From: Microcebus murinus
Taxonomy: Eukaryota > Chordata > Mammalia > Primates > Cheirogaleidae
Length of the DNA: 64,000 nt
Direction: 5' to 3'
Assembly: GCF_040939455.1 (NCBI RefSeq)
Contig: NC_134112.1
Span: forward strand, 18,502,501-18,566,500
The translations under genes were made by a program, and so were the position numbers. Below the pieces are notes generated by a model. It ran no database searches. It was not told where the DNA came from and worked only from the letters and a program-made list of their open reading frames with translations. Each line of letters starts with the position of its first letter. The stretch's first letter is position 1. Positions 13,317 through 25,458 of the stretch are shown piece after piece.

Positions 13317-14079
13317 GTAACTTTGCCTTGCTTTTAGGTGTTTTTTCTTTGTTTTTGCATCAAATAATTTATATTAGAATTTTTTGAGCTTTTACAATAA
13401 AAAAGTCAACAAAATAAAATAATTAATATAATCCTATTGTTAGGTTGAATTAATAAAGATGAGTATAAAAATATTTAGTACCCCAAACATTTCCTCCGTC
13501 TGCCTTTTGGTCCTCTTCCTTTTTCTTAGTGGTCAAGAGTTTCTGCTCAATGAGCAGCAAATCTAATTTCACTTCTGTCATTTCCACTTTCTCAAGTCTT
13601 CTGCTACTACTGTAGCCTCCTAAAAATGGGCAGAAAGAAGGGAAAGGCTGCTTTTGCTAGAGTGTAGCCTGTTAGATATTAGTCCTTCAGAGGAAAGAGC
13701 CATTGTAATCAGGTGTATTAACACATGTAATTCTTCCTACATTTGTTTAGCATCCTGAGAATCAGGTAATAGGGGCAAAAAGAAACCACCTCAGTAGACC
13801 AAAGATATGCTAGGAGAATTCCTGCTAGAAATTCAAGATTAGATTAGGCTTTTGCACGTTCATCTGGCCTGCAGCTAAAGACCTAACAGAGATTCAAGCA
13901 CCAAAAAGAGTAGGGTAGAGAACAATTCTCTCCTTTTTCTGTTGACAAATACTGAGTTTAGACAGATGCTGCCTTGCTCCAGGGGGTAAAAATAAAACAA
14001 AATGAGGCCTGTGGAAAAATAGAACAAAGCATGATGAAAATCTGAAGATGACTCACACTAAGAACTCCCTTCAGTGATC
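13317..14079. other. Intron with an unassigned minus-strand coding-like block
   Basis: Minus-strand 13620-13460 stays open and reads like a charged coding segment (SSRRLEKVEMTEVKLDLLLI, then EQKLLTTKKKEEDQKADGG). I cannot place it in a family. The rest is featureless. Confidence 0.35.
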
Positions 14080-15955
14080 TGCAGATTCAGAAGAACCTTG
14101 TTGAAGTCTCTTATGCCAAACCCTTGGGTGATCCATTTCCCTCTGTGATTATCTCAGCAGGCCCAGAGCCATTGTACCTTTCAGTTTCCTATGCAGTAGT
14201 GTCTTTAAGCAGACCTTTTACAGAAGGCGGGATGGGTAGTGGTTTTTTGCATTGGCTTTTTAAAGTTCGTGCAACTCCAACCTTATTGCTGTCCACTAAA
14301 CTCCTCTTTTTAGGAGTTCAAAGCATCTTTAGCACCTTTAAATGAGGTGAATTCATAACCTTTAACTCTGCCTTGCTGGTTCTGGGGCACTTTAAGAGAC
14401 ATTCCCTTCTCAAACATCTCTGGAAGAAGTATTGTACTATAAGAGAGTCTTTGATTCACCACTGCACATTCTGTTTTTCCACATCCGCATAACTGATTTG
14501 GCTTTTTTCCTTCAGTATAGTGCAGACAGTGGACTGCCCATCAGTCTCAATAACTGCTTTTCTTCCACCTTTGCTCATTTCTTAAATCCACTGCAGGGGA
14601 ACCTTTGGTTCTCCTCACATTCACTGATCTGATCTGACCTGAGTAGCTGTGGGCAGTGCTGCCCCAGGTGCTGAGCACTGCTTCATTTAACCCGTCATAC
14701 TGTAGAAGGCTGTGCTAGTTTCCTACTGCTGTGATAACCAATCACCACAAACTAAGGTTTGTTATGTTACAGTTCCATAGGTCTGAGGTCCTGAAGTTAA
14801 GTTGTTGGCAGGGCTGCACTCATCCTAGAGGCTCTGGGGAAAAATCAGTTTTCTTGCCTTTTCCAGCTTCTAGAGGCTGCTGCTTTTCTTGGCTCATGGC
14901 CCCTTTTTCCATCTTCAGTGCCAGCAATGGCAGATTGAATCCTTTTTCATCAATTCACTACAACTTTCTCTTCTGCCCCTCTTCCACTTTTAAGGACCTT
15001 TGTAATTATAGTGGGCCCACCTGGATAATCCAGGATACTGTCCCTATCTTAAAGCCAGGTGATAGGTGATCTAAATTCCATCTGTAGCCTTAGTTCCCCT
15101 TTGCCACGCAACATGACATATTCACAGATTCCAGGGATTTTGGAGGCTGTTATTCTGCCCACCACTGTGGAGTTGCTCCAGTTGCTGTTTCCTACCTTCA
15201 GGGGCTGCTTTCTTTTGGATTCTTCTGTTTTTATCTCCAGGTGCCTCTGTGGCAAGCTCTTTATGTTTTCTTCAGCCTCATAATCAGTGTCATTTTCAGC
15301 CTCATCCACCTCGTCATTTCTGTGTTAACTGGTTTTGCTGAAAAGTTTTAAGGGACTTCCTTTTCTTTAGAGTCTTCTTCATTCTCTCTGTTTACATTCT
15401 GGTTGACATTTTCCCTCTCGTATCCCTGCCCATCTGAAGCGAGAGCAGCAGCTGTCATATTCTCTGTCATATTGATCTTCTTCACCATCTTCACTGGCAC
15501 CTCATCACTTCTGATTAGGGCAGCTTTCCTGTTTTAGTTTCTTGGTTGGCACAGCTCCCTTCTTGCCTGGTGTGGCTGTGCTGTGGTGGCTGGTGTGACT
15601 GGTTATTTGGAAGTGTGTTGGCTGCTTTCATTTTGCGTGGGGTGACAGCTGCTTTCTTGGAAGCTGCAGTCTTTTTAGCAGGGAAACCATATCCTCCTTT
15701 CCTAGAGTGTGGCAAACTTCTTGCCTTTGTTCTGAAGGATAACAGTCTCTTCACTGTTGCTCATCTGCATCTTCTGATATTTCATTCTTCTTACTGATAT
15801 CTGTCTCCTTTGGAAGAGTAGCCATATCCTCTATTTTTTAGTTCCACTTGTAGTTGATACCTCATGATATGAGAGGGAGGCGGTGGGTGAATGGCTTGGG
15901 TGAGCCAAGAAGCTGCTGACCAGTGTTGATGCAGGCTGCAGAGCTGAGAATATGG
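14080..15955 (-). pseudogene. NCL: Nucleolin processed pseudogene, split by an LTR
   Basis: Nucleolin is a nucleolar RNA-binding protein with an acidic, TPGKK-repeat N-terminus and four RRMs. Read on the minus strand, this intronless copy starts near 15870 and has ATGGCTACTCTTCCAAAGG at 15825, then ATATCAGAAGATGCAGATGA and AACAAAGGCAAGAAG. The translated fragments PAKKTAASKKAAVTPRK and TPGKKGAVPTKK match the basic N-terminal repeats. Further on, KGYEF and AKDALNS belong to RRM3, and KGLLKDTTA and IITEGNGSPKGLA fit RRM4. Stops and frameshifts occur throughout. Part of the acidic region is lost, and the copy ends within RRM4 near 14080. An MLT1-like LTR interrupts it between the acidic region and RRM1. 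Assignment rests on recall of the nucleolin sequence. Confidence 0.85.
14711..15166 (+). mobile_element. MLT1-like (ERVL-MaLR) solo LTR
   Basis: It begins TGTGCTAGTTTCCTACTGC. The body includes ACCACAAACTAAGGTTTG, TTGGCAGGGCTGCACTCATC, TTGCCTTTTCCAGCTTCTAG and GGATAATCCAGGATACTGTC. It ends ATATTCACAGATTCCAGG ... TTATTCTGCCCACCAC. This is typical wording of MLT1-class LTRs; the subfamily name is recalled, not searched. No internal retroviral sequence is present. Confidence 0.7.
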
Positions 15956-17443
15956 CTGTAAAACTGGAAAAAGAACAAATCCTGAATGCTAGGAATTACT
16001 TATATGTAACGTTAGCAGTATATTTTATTTTGAAAAATTGGTTATGTCCAGTTTTAAATTTTAAGTATTTTTCGAAGTTCAGTTTTATGTAAATTATATC
16101 AGCATAGTCTTAGCTTTTTCTTGATTGTTCTTGGCAATATTTATGTTTCTATTTTTGATACCTCTGATCAGTGCTATATTGATCACCAGTTCGAATTTCT
16201 TTGTTTTCTATTTGTTTCTGTCTCCTCCCAGTGCATTCTGTACCCAACAGATTAGTATTAAATTATCAGAAATCTTTAATGTCTTCTGTTACCCATAAAA
16301 TGAAAATCATTTTTATCATTCAAAAGCTGTGAGAAATATTTTATTTAGACAGAAGCTTTCAAACTTTTTGGATGTAATCTATAAAAAATAAGACATTTTA
16401 CATTGTGCCCTAATATATACATGCCTGTGTGCACACAACTGAAACAAAAATTTCACAGAATGGAACTCTTATTAAGAAAGATGCAGTTTTCTATATTCTA
16501 TTTCAGTCTACTTTTCTCCATTAAAAAATGCTGGGTTTTTATCTAGTAAATTGGTTTCATATCTCATTAATAGGTTACCTGGAGTTTAGAAATACCCTTG
16601 TTGGACTAGAGTAGCAGAAAAGGATGTCCTTTGGAGAAGGGCTACTTGAGGAAGTGAGCATGGGAGTTTGATGGTGGATGCTCAGTGCCCCTATAGGTTT
16701 ATCTAACCAGGAATTCTTTACTCTGTCCAAGCTGCATATCTTGCCCCCTCAATGTATTGACATGCACATTCTACTTCTGTGAAGACGTTAGACATGTGTT
16801 TGGGAGCTTTACATTGGCTCACAGATTTAGAAGAAAAGATATAATCACCTCACCCTTGTAAAAAATCTCCTAAATTATAAGTCAGTACCAAAGTGAAGGT
16901 TCTGAAGGTGGCTCCAGAATGGCCCCCATACTTTGCCTCATCTTCATTTTTCAGTGTCTCACCTGTGCAAAACCCAGTGTGTATCATATCCTCAGAAAGT
17001 CTCTTTCAGCTGCTCAGCCCTTCTGCATTCTTGCAGTACTTGTCTCCATAATATTACTACTTGGCACTTAGAATATGCTACTTTCTGTCACGTTTTCATA
17101 GACGTATCTGCCTTTCCAACTAATGAATCTATTGAATCAGCATATATTATTTTAAAAATTTTAAATTCACAAAATATAATTTGAAAAAAATTCAATGGAT
17201 ACTTACTGACCCAGCCACCCTCCTCTTTGACAGGCTCTGTGTTTTTACAGTAGTAATGGAATGGGTATTTACTTTTCACAGAAAATTGTTGTAATTGAGT
17301 GTCAGTATAATTTCTAACTCATTGGTTCATTGTGTATTTAGGTTATAACCAGATCATGCTTAGAGATTCTAATGTGTAACAGTTTGGAACCATGATAGAC
17401 TATTTTGTGGTAAACTTGCTGATATTTATTTTATCTTTTCAAG
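15956..17443. other. Intron, nothing recognised
   Basis: No repeat I can name between the nucleolin pseudogene and the exon at 17444. Short open frames (16933-17184 plus, 17088-17279 minus) overlap each other and show no features. Confidence 0.45.
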
Positions 17444-17543
17444 GGCTACAAAACTTTATAGAGGAAGCTTGATTGCACTCTGCATTTCCAATGTATTTTT
17501 CATGCTTCCATGGCAGTTTGCTCAGTTTGTACTTCTTACTCAG
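17444..17543 (+). CDS. DPY19L1: DPY19L1 coding exon (2nd in window)
   Basis: The acceptor is TTTTCAAG and the donor CAG|GTGAGT, a strong consensus. The first G completes the arginine codon from the previous exon, then 33 codons follow, starting ATKLYRGSLIALCISNVFF and ending in phase 0 at FVLLTQ. The middle (LIALCISNVFFMLPWQFAQF) is a hydrophobic stretch fit for a membrane span. ATKLYRG is a point where I recall DPY19L2 differing. Confidence 0.95.
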
Positions 17544-19619
17544 GTGAGTTGATTATATTTTTAAACTGGTTTAAACTTAACATGTTTGATTATCCAAACT
17601 CACTTGTATAAAATTATAACTGAGATGTTATATGATTCTAAGTGCTAAAATATTTTCTAGTTCATGTTTCTAATGAAAGCTCAGGGTAGGGAAATAAGTA
17701 AAATGTATTAATGATTATTATTTTCTTGCTAATAGACTATAATAATGAACTCAGATTTTTAAGAATGCTATCTTTGTTTTTCAGCATTTGTTAGCGTGCT
17801 TAAAAGAGGACTTGTGCTATACCTTTAAGTCTTTATCTTAAATAAACTGTAGTATTTCTCTTAAGTCAAATGTGTCATTTATGAATATTCTTACATGAAG
17901 GATAAATATACACAGGATTATAGGAATGATAACTAACTAGTTCTAACTCCCCCTACTAGTCTGCAATTTACCTGTTATCTTTCCATGTAACTCTTGCCTC
18001 CCTTCAAATGGAAGTACATAAAGCAAAGTTGAGAAAGTGAGTAAATTGTGTGTTCATTTTCCCCTCTCGTTTTTTTTTAAATTATGTTGACCATATTGGT
18101 ACAAAGCAATTGCAGAGTTTCTTTTTAATATTCTTTGGAATATCTTGCTTGGGAGATGAAGTTAGACCTGGATTTGAGTCCTAATTTTATTCACTAGCTT
18201 CTTGACTTGGAGAAAACGGTCATTTCTGAAATTGAGAAAATAAAAGAACCTACTTTATTGGGATGTGTTTAAGATCAGATGAGGTAATATATATAAGACT
18301 CTTAACACAGTACCCAGTACTTAGTGAGATATTACTGAAGTTAGGTATTTTTATTATTATTTTTGAAAAATGGGCTTTATTTACACTTATTTCTTCCTTT
18401 GATCTTCTCTTTTAGACTCCTTTATCTAGTTTAGTTTGATAACATTTTAAATCGGTTTCTGGTTTAAATTGTTACTGAGATTCTCTTTTTGAGATCCTAA
18501 CTTATAAATTTGCTGTGTATTGCTTAGCCCTTGGGGTGGAAAGGGAGCATTCCCATTGCTTCCAGTTAGTGGAGATGGCCTGCTTTTGGGGGTAGGGGAG
18601 GTATTATGACTCTCTGTGGGGTTTATGTTGAATAACAGCATGTATTTCCCCACAGTAACTGTGTCATATCAATCACCCTTAAGCAATATAGTGGTCCCCA
18701 CAGGTTACTCTGAATAAAGGGAAACCTTGTTGTTTATCTTACTAATGGGAAAATTGGTTGTAGATTGCTTGGAGATAAAAAACTTGATGAATGGAACTTA
18801 AGTTATGTATTTAAGTATTAAGCTCTTTTGCAGTTTGTTTATGCTATGTTTGTGTAGCAGGAGAGGCACAGAATTTAATTTAAATTGCTTTCTTCATGAA
18901 GAAGGGTGAAGAGGTATTGTCTGATATAATACCTCTATGTAAGAGTTACTCTATCATTATTTAACCAATTAATTCATCTAAATAATTCCAATATTCTTAG
19001 AATTCTTGACATATAACATTTAATTTTCTTTAAAGTGGAAAACTAAAAATACCTTTGCAGTGAAAGTACTCCTTCTAATTTGAAATTTGATAAATTTGAT
19101 TATAATTAATGCTTGAATATTGTATTAATGAAAGAGAACACTAATGGAGATACTTGTAAAGAGTGACTAACAAGCAGAAATTAATATGTATTTTTATGCA
19201 CACATGCATTGCATAATTATTTTTGAATTTAATGTATCTTCCCAATTATGTATTAGTTGTCATGTTATAATTACATTTTCATATTTTTTGATTGGACAAG
19301 GCACTTTCTAATTGTTCATATTGACAGTAGCATCAGCCTAATTAGAATGAGTATTGTTTTGGATAATCCACAAAGTAGACAATTCACATGGATGAGAGAG
19401 CTGTGTATAGGAGTAAAAAAATCAACCAATATTGCTTCTATTAATATATTGACCATATTCAAGAATAAATTGGCAGGTAAAAGGAAAACTAAAGAACTCA
19501 CTTTCTGTATAAATATAAAACAATTTGAAACAACAATAAACACAGTCTTTTCTTCATTCTTATAGTTATCAATTTCCTATGTTTTTTTTTTTTTAACTTA
19601 ATTTCTTTTTAAATTTCAG
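17544..19619. other. Intron between 2nd and 3rd exons
   Basis: Apart from the MIR at 18130-18345 I recognise nothing. The two overlapping opposite-strand open frames at 19257-19565 are compositional. The intron ends with a 13-T run and the acceptor at 19619. Confidence 0.45.
18130..18345 (+). repeat. MIR SINE
   Basis: GTTAGACCTGGATTTGAGTC, then CTAGCTTCTTGACTTGG, ATCAGATGAGGTAATATA and ACACAGTACCCAGTACTTAG follow the order of the MIR consensus. Confidence 0.75.
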
Positions 19620-19697
19620 ATTGCATCATTATTTGCAGTATATGTCGTGGGATACATTGATATATGTAAATTACAGAAGATCATTTATATACACATG
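19620..19697 (+). CDS. DPY19L1: DPY19L1 coding exon (3rd in window)
   Basis: The acceptor is AAATTTCAG after a T-rich tract and the donor is ATG|GTATGA. This symmetric exon of 78 nt (26 codons, phase 0 to 0) encodes IASLFAVYVVGYIDICKLQK and then IIYIHM. It is a hydrophobic span followed by a short basic loop. It precedes the longest intron in the window (19698-29650). Confidence 0.94.
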
Positions 19698-20479
19698 GTA
19701 TGATTATTTTATTGTTTTCTATTTCATTTGTCCTTAAACTCCTGATTAATATTTAATTTGTTCTCGGTTGAAACTAGTTGTAACATGATTTCATAACAAA
19801 AACAAGTGTCATTCAAACACTGTGATATAATCAATAGAATAAGCCACCCAGAAAATTAATTATTTTAATTTGGGTCATATTATCTGATTGCGGTCATACC
19901 CAACTTATGCATTATGGATAAAAGAAAGAATTCATGAAAGAGGAACATGTACTGGCATATTATCCAGGAGGCAGGAGTTAAAATGCAGTGGATGATCCAC
20001 TGAGCTCCAACTATCCAGTGAGTGGGACATACCAGTGACTAGAACTATGGAGACCACAGCATTCATGTTGCTTACTTTCTAATAGAGTTGGAGAAGGAGG
20101 GAAGACAGAAGATAAGTAAAGAACATAGTAAATGGGTAAATGATGTAGTATGTTAGAAGGTAATAAGGATTATTTTTATAGAAGAAAGAAAAGAACAGTC
20201 AGGGTTAAAACAGATCAGGAGCACCAACACCAGTGGGTGGGATCAAGGTATGAGATACGGCAGTCAGGGCAGGTCTTATTGAGTAGGGGGAGTGGAGCAA
20301 AGATTAGAAGGAGAAGAGAAAGTTGGTCTAGTGGATATCAAAGAAAAAAATATTATAGGAACAGTTAGAGCAAAGGCCTTAGGCTGGTTTGTTGATGTTG
20401 GTGAATATTTATGTTTTAAAAACACTTGTCTTCTCTCTCTCATTAATTTTTATAATTTTGATGTTTTCTTTTTCTGTTG
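19698..20479. other. Intron; L2-like segment possible
   Basis: 19990-20390 resembles the old L2-associated wording (ACTAGAACTATGGAGACC, then AGTAAATGGGTAAATGATG, GGCAGTCAGGGCAGGTCTTA). It carries a short open frame without family features. The rest is plain intron. Confidence 0.3.
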
Positions 20480-22295
20480 TTATAATATGCCGTTATTACT
20501 TTTTATTCTCTAATAAGTGATACATATAAGGGGACATTTATAATGTATAGGGAAATTATGTACGGTTATAAAATAAACAGCCACGAGCCTACCCACCAGG
20601 TGAAAAATAGAACCTTATCATTACTTTGAAATCCTGTGTGCCCTGAGGTCATCCCCTTACTGCTCCAAGAGGTAAACACTATCCTGACTTTTTAAGTAGC
20701 AATTGACTTGCTTTTCTGTATAATTTTACCATATATATGTATTCCTAAATAACATAGTTCTATTATTAAATATTCACATTGTTTTTAAGTTTTGTATAAA
20801 TGGTATCCTTTTATGGGGCTTATTTTTTCACACAGGTTTCTGAAATTTGTAATTTAATAGAGTTCAGATATTTTCACTGCTTTATATTTTCCATTGTATA
20901 AATAAAGCTCAATTTATTCATTTCTTTTCTTGTTGAAGGACATTTAGGCTCTTTCCTCTCTCCTCCCACCCTCCTTTTTCAGTTATAAATAATGCTGTAC
21001 ATTCTTAGTCATATCTCCTAGGGCATATATGTTAAAGAGTTTCTCTAGAGTATTTACCTAGTAGTAGACTTTCTGGGTGGTAAATTATACACAGGTTCAA
21101 CTTCGTAAATACCAAATCATTTTGCCAAAATGATTGTACTACTTCAAATAGCAATATGTATAATAGCTCATGTTATTCTACATACTTTTTTATTTTATCA
21201 ATATGGTTAGTATAAAATGGTATCTTACAACCTTAATTTGCATTTTTTCTGATCCTCAGTGAAGCTAAGTGTCTTTTGGTTTGTCTGTGAGCCCTTTGTG
21301 TGTGTGAGTGAGTGTGTGACATTCCTATTCAAATCTTTGACCAGATTTTTCCATGTCCAAGAGGAAGTGACATATTTTATTCAGTGCAGTATAATCCATT
21401 TTTTTCGTTATTTATGTTGATGCTCAAATAGTTCCAGATTTGTCCAGCTATTCAAGCTGGCTTCTCTATCCTTTTAATATGTCATTCCCATCATGCTTTG
21501 AGCACTTTTCCTTTAAAGGAAATTAATACATGTTAAGTTTCATGAAATGCTTTTCTACATCTGTTTAAGTGATTCTTTGTATTTTCCTCTCTTTAATCTG
21601 TTACTGTGGTGAATTAACATTAATTGATTTTCTAACAGTAAAAACCATGCTTTTTTGGGATAAACACAAGTTTTACATATTGCCAGATTCAGTTTGCTAT
21701 TATTTTGTTAGACTTTTTACATCTCTGTTTATAAATGAGTTCAACGGTAATTATCTTTTTTTGTTTCTTTTTTATTTCAGCGTATTGCAGGGGTACAGAT
21801 GTTTAGGTTACATATATTGCCTTTGCCCCACCCAAGTCAGAGCTTCAAGCATGTCCATCCCCCAGACAGTGCACACCACTCCCATTAGGTGGGAATATAC
21901 CCATCCCCACCTCCCTACTCCCATCTTCCTGACACCCAATGAATGTTATTATCTTTTTTTACACTTGGCTTATTTTTTCCCACATTGTTTAATATAGATT
22001 TTTATTTTATAGTACAAATCAGATTAAAATGTTAAGCATTCTGAGTTGGCTATTCACGTAGTCTCACAGGCAACTGTGGCTGAGGACTTTGACTCAAAGT
22101 TATAATCTATAGAGTACTGAAATTACACAGGTATAGTTTGTGGTAGAATCTATATTGGGTAAATGATATATACTCTATTATGTGACATGTTATCTATTCT
22201 GTCTTCTATTATCACTTTATAAATTCCTGAATTTTTATAGTATAAATATTTATAGAAAAAATATATAAAATTGTTTCTAGAAAAGATATTTTCTA
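20480..22295 (-). mobile_element. Old L1ME, inverted, interrupted
   Basis: Antisense L1ME landmarks: ACCCACCAGGTGAAAAATAG, CCTGTGTGCCCTGAGG, CTGTATAATTTTACC, TGTATAAATGGTATCC and CTTAATTTGCATTTTTTCTG. It is split at 21763-21947 by a younger L1 tail; sequence after 21961 is less certain. Confidence 0.65.
21763..21947 (-). mobile_element. Lemur-type L1 3' UTR tail, inverted, with 13-bp TSD
   Basis: TTATTTCAGCGTATTGCAGG, GTACAGATGTTTAGGTTACA, AGTCAGAGCTTCAAGCATGT and CATCCCCCAGACAGTGCACA are the reverse of the 3' UTR seen at 28150-28370. The perfect duplication ATTATCTTTTTTT flanks it (21750-21762, 21948-21960). This is a 185-bp 5'-truncated retrotransposition. Confidence 0.9.
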
Positions 22296-23035
22296 TTTTT
22301 GTGATAAAATATACATAACATAAAATTTCTCATGTTAGGCATTTTTAAGTGCACAGTTCAGTGGTATTAAGTACATTCATATTGTTTTGCAGCCATTATC
22401 TTCTCATCTTGCAAAACTGAAACTCTATGCCCATTAAATAATAACTCCTTATTCTCCCATCTCCCCAGCCCCTGGAAACCACCATTCTACTTTCTGTCTT
22501 TATGATTTTGACTACCTTTTGTACATCATGTAAGTGAAATCATATAGTACTTATCTTTTTGTGACTGGCTTATTTCACTTAGCATAATGTCCTTCAAGTT
22601 TCTTCCATGTTGAAGCATGTGTCAGAATTTCCTTCTTTTTTAAGGCTACATAATATTCCATTGTGTATATGTTTGTGTACTACATTTTGCTTATCCATTC
22701 ATCTGTCCATGGATACTTGAGTTGCTCCCACATTTTAGCTACAGTAAATAATACTGCTATGAACATGGGTATACAGATATCTCATTGAGACTTTGCTTTC
22801 AGTTCTTTTGGTTATGTATCCAGAAGTGGAATTGCTGGATTGATCATGTGGTAAATCTATTTTTAATTTTTTTAGGAACTGCCAAAATGCAGCTTCTCAT
22901 AGCAGCTGTACCATTTACATTTCCACCAATAGTGCACAAGGGTTCCCGTTTCTCTGTGTAATCACCAACATTTATTTTCCCTTTTTGTGATTGTAGCCAT
23001 CCTAAAGGGTATAAGGTGGTGCCTCATTGTGTTTT
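22296..23035 (-). mobile_element. L1M 3' end, inverted
   Basis: ATACATAACATAAAATTTCT, AGTTCAGTGGTATTAAGTAC, CCCTGGAAACCACCATTCTA and CACTTAGCATAATGTCCTTC are the antisense 3' UTR and ORF2 end of a mammalian L1M. Confidence 0.85.
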
Positions 23036-24983
23036 TTCTTATATTCTTTTAATTAAAAAAACATTATTTTTTAGAGATATTTTAGGTTAATAGAAAAATT
23101 GAGCAGAAAGTACAGAGAGTTCCCATATACCCCTTGACCCCGCTTGTGCACAATCTCTCCCACTATTGACATTCCATACCAGAATGGTACATTTGTTACA
23201 ATTTATTAAACTTACACATCATAATCAGAATCACTGATTATGATGTGTAAGTTTAATAAATTGAAATTGGCACATCATAATCACCCAAAGTCCACAGTTT
23301 ATGTTAGGGTTCAATCTTGGTGTTGTACATTCTTTGGGTTTTGACAAATGTATAATGACATGTATTCACCATTGTAGTGTCATATAGAGTAGTTTCACTG
23401 CTACTAATAGTCCTGTGCACTCTGCCTATTCATGCCTTCCCTCCATCCCACACCTGTGTAAATGCTGACTTTTTTTTTTTACCGTCCCTATAGTTTTGCG
23501 TTTTGCAGAGTGTCATATATTTGGAGTTGTATAGTATGTAGCCTTTTCAGATTGGCTTCTTTCACTTAGTAAAATGCAGTTAAGTTTCTTCCAGATCTTT
23601 TTCATGGCTTGATAGCTCATTTCTTTATAGTGCTGAGTAATGTTTTGGTTTTGTGGATGTACCACTGTTCATTCATTCACCTACTGAATAGAACGTTGGT
23701 TATTTCCAAGTGTGGGCAATTATGAATAAAGCTGCTATAAGCATCTGTGTGTAGGTTTTTGTGTGGATATAAGTTTTCAGTTCATTTGGGTAAAAGGAAA
23801 GTGATTGTTGGATGGTGTGGTAAGAGTATGTTTAGTTTTTATGAAATTACCAAACTGTCTTCCAAAGTGACTGTACCATTTTGCATTTCCACCAGCGAAG
23901 AATGAGAGTTCTTGCTGCTCCACATTCTTGTCAGCACTTTGTGGTGTAAGTATTCAGATTGTGGCCATTCTAATAGATGTATGGTGGTTTCTCATTATTT
24001 TAATTTGGTTGAACATCTTTTCATATGCTTACCTGCCATCGATGTATCTTCTTAGATGAGATGTTTGTTAAGGTCTTTTGCCCATTTTTTCATTGAGATG
24101 ATCATTTTCTTATTGTTGAGTTTTAAGAATTCTTTGTATATTTTGGATAACAGTCCTTTATCAGGTGTCTTTTGCAAATATCTTCTCTCAGTCTGTGGCT
24201 TGTCTTCTATTGACATTGTCTTTTGCAGAGCAGAAGTTTTTGATTTTAATTAAATACAGCTTATCAATTGTTTCTTTCATGGATTGCACCTGTGGTTGTG
24301 TATCTAAGAAGTCATCACCATACCTGAGATCATCTAGGTTTCCTTTTGTCTTATCTTCTAGGAGTTTCGTATTTTTGTGATGTACATTTATAAAGATCTA
24401 TGGTCTGTTTTGAGTTAATTTTTGTGAAGGCTGTAAGGTCTGTATCTAGATTTATTTTTTTGTATGTGGATGCCCAGTTGTTCCAGCAGTGTTTGTTGAA
24501 AAGACTGTCTTTGCTCCACTGCATTGTCTATGTTCCTTTGTCAAAGATCAGTTGCCTGTATTTATGTGGGTTTATTTCTGGGCTCTGTATTTTGTTTCAT
24601 TGATCTATTTGTCTTTTCTTTCACCAGTACCACCCTATCTTGATTATAGTAAGTCATGAAGTAAAGTATTGTCAGTCCTCTGACTTTGTTCTTCTTCAAT
24701 ATTGTGTTGGCTACACTGGGTCTTTTTCATCTCCATATAAACTTTAGAATCAGTTTGTCAATATCCACAAAATAACTTGTCAGGATAATGATTGAGATTG
24801 TGTCGAATCTGTAGATTAATTTGGGAAGAACTGACATCTTGACAATATTGAATCTTTCTGTGCATACATAGAATAACTCTCCATTTACTTATTTCTTCAT
24901 TGATTACTTCTATTCAAGTTTTATAGTTTTCCTCATATAGATCATATACATACTTTATTAAATTTGTACCTAAATATTTCATT
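23036..24983 (-). mobile_element. L1M (L1MB-like), inverted, 3' UTR plus ORF2 part
   Basis: Landmarks in order: AAATTGAGCAGAAAGTACAG, GGGTTTTGACAAATGTATAA, CCTTTTCAGATTGGCTTC, CCAAACTGTCTTCCAAAGTG, then ORF2 antisense (TTTTGCCCATTTTTTCATTG, CAGTTTGTCAATATCCAC) to about 24983. It contains the perfect hairpin at 23199-23263, which is absent from the recalled consensus. Confidence 0.85.
23199..23263. repeat. Perfect 30-bp inverted repeat with 5-nt loop
   Basis: The left arm 23199-23228 starts CAATTTATTAAACTTACACA. The right arm 23234-23263 is its exact reverse complement, and the loop is AATCA. It lies in an antisense L1M. Confidence 0.98.
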
Positions 24984-25052
24984 CCAGGAATGCAAGAATG
25001 TTTTGACCTTAGAAATTCTTTTAATATAATTTATCACACTAAGAGATTTAAA

Positions 25053-25350
25053 GGCCAGGTATTATGGCTCATGCCTCTAGTCCTTGGGCTTTGAGAGGCC
25101 AAGGTGGCAGGATTGCTTGAGGCCAGGAGTTTGAGACCAGTCTGAGCACCATCATGAGACCCCATCTCTACAAGAAAAATTAGAAAAACAATTAGCTGGG
25201 TGTAGTGGCATGTGCCTGTAGTCCCAGCTACTTGAGAGACTAAGGGATGAGGATCGCTTGAGCCCAGGAGCTTGAGGTTACAGTGAGCTATGATCCTGCC
25301 ACTGCACTCCAAGCCTAGGCAACAGAGCCAGACCCTGCCTCTTAAAAAAA
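25053..25350 (+). mobile_element. AluJ-like SINE
   Basis: It starts GGCCAGGTATTATGGCTCAT; the middle is CATCTCTACAAGAAAAATTAG and the right arm is TGCCTGTAGTCCCAGCTACT, CTGCCACTGCACTCC, then an A-rich tail. The lemur-specific middle is absent, so this is an older primate Alu. Confidence 0.9.
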
Positions 25351-25458
25351 ATGATTGAAAGAAAAATCAACAATATGATCATTTCCTTTGATGTTATAAA
25401 TATATTTAATAAAAGTCAACATCTTTGTCTGATTTTTAAGACCTTAAGTAAAAATAGA

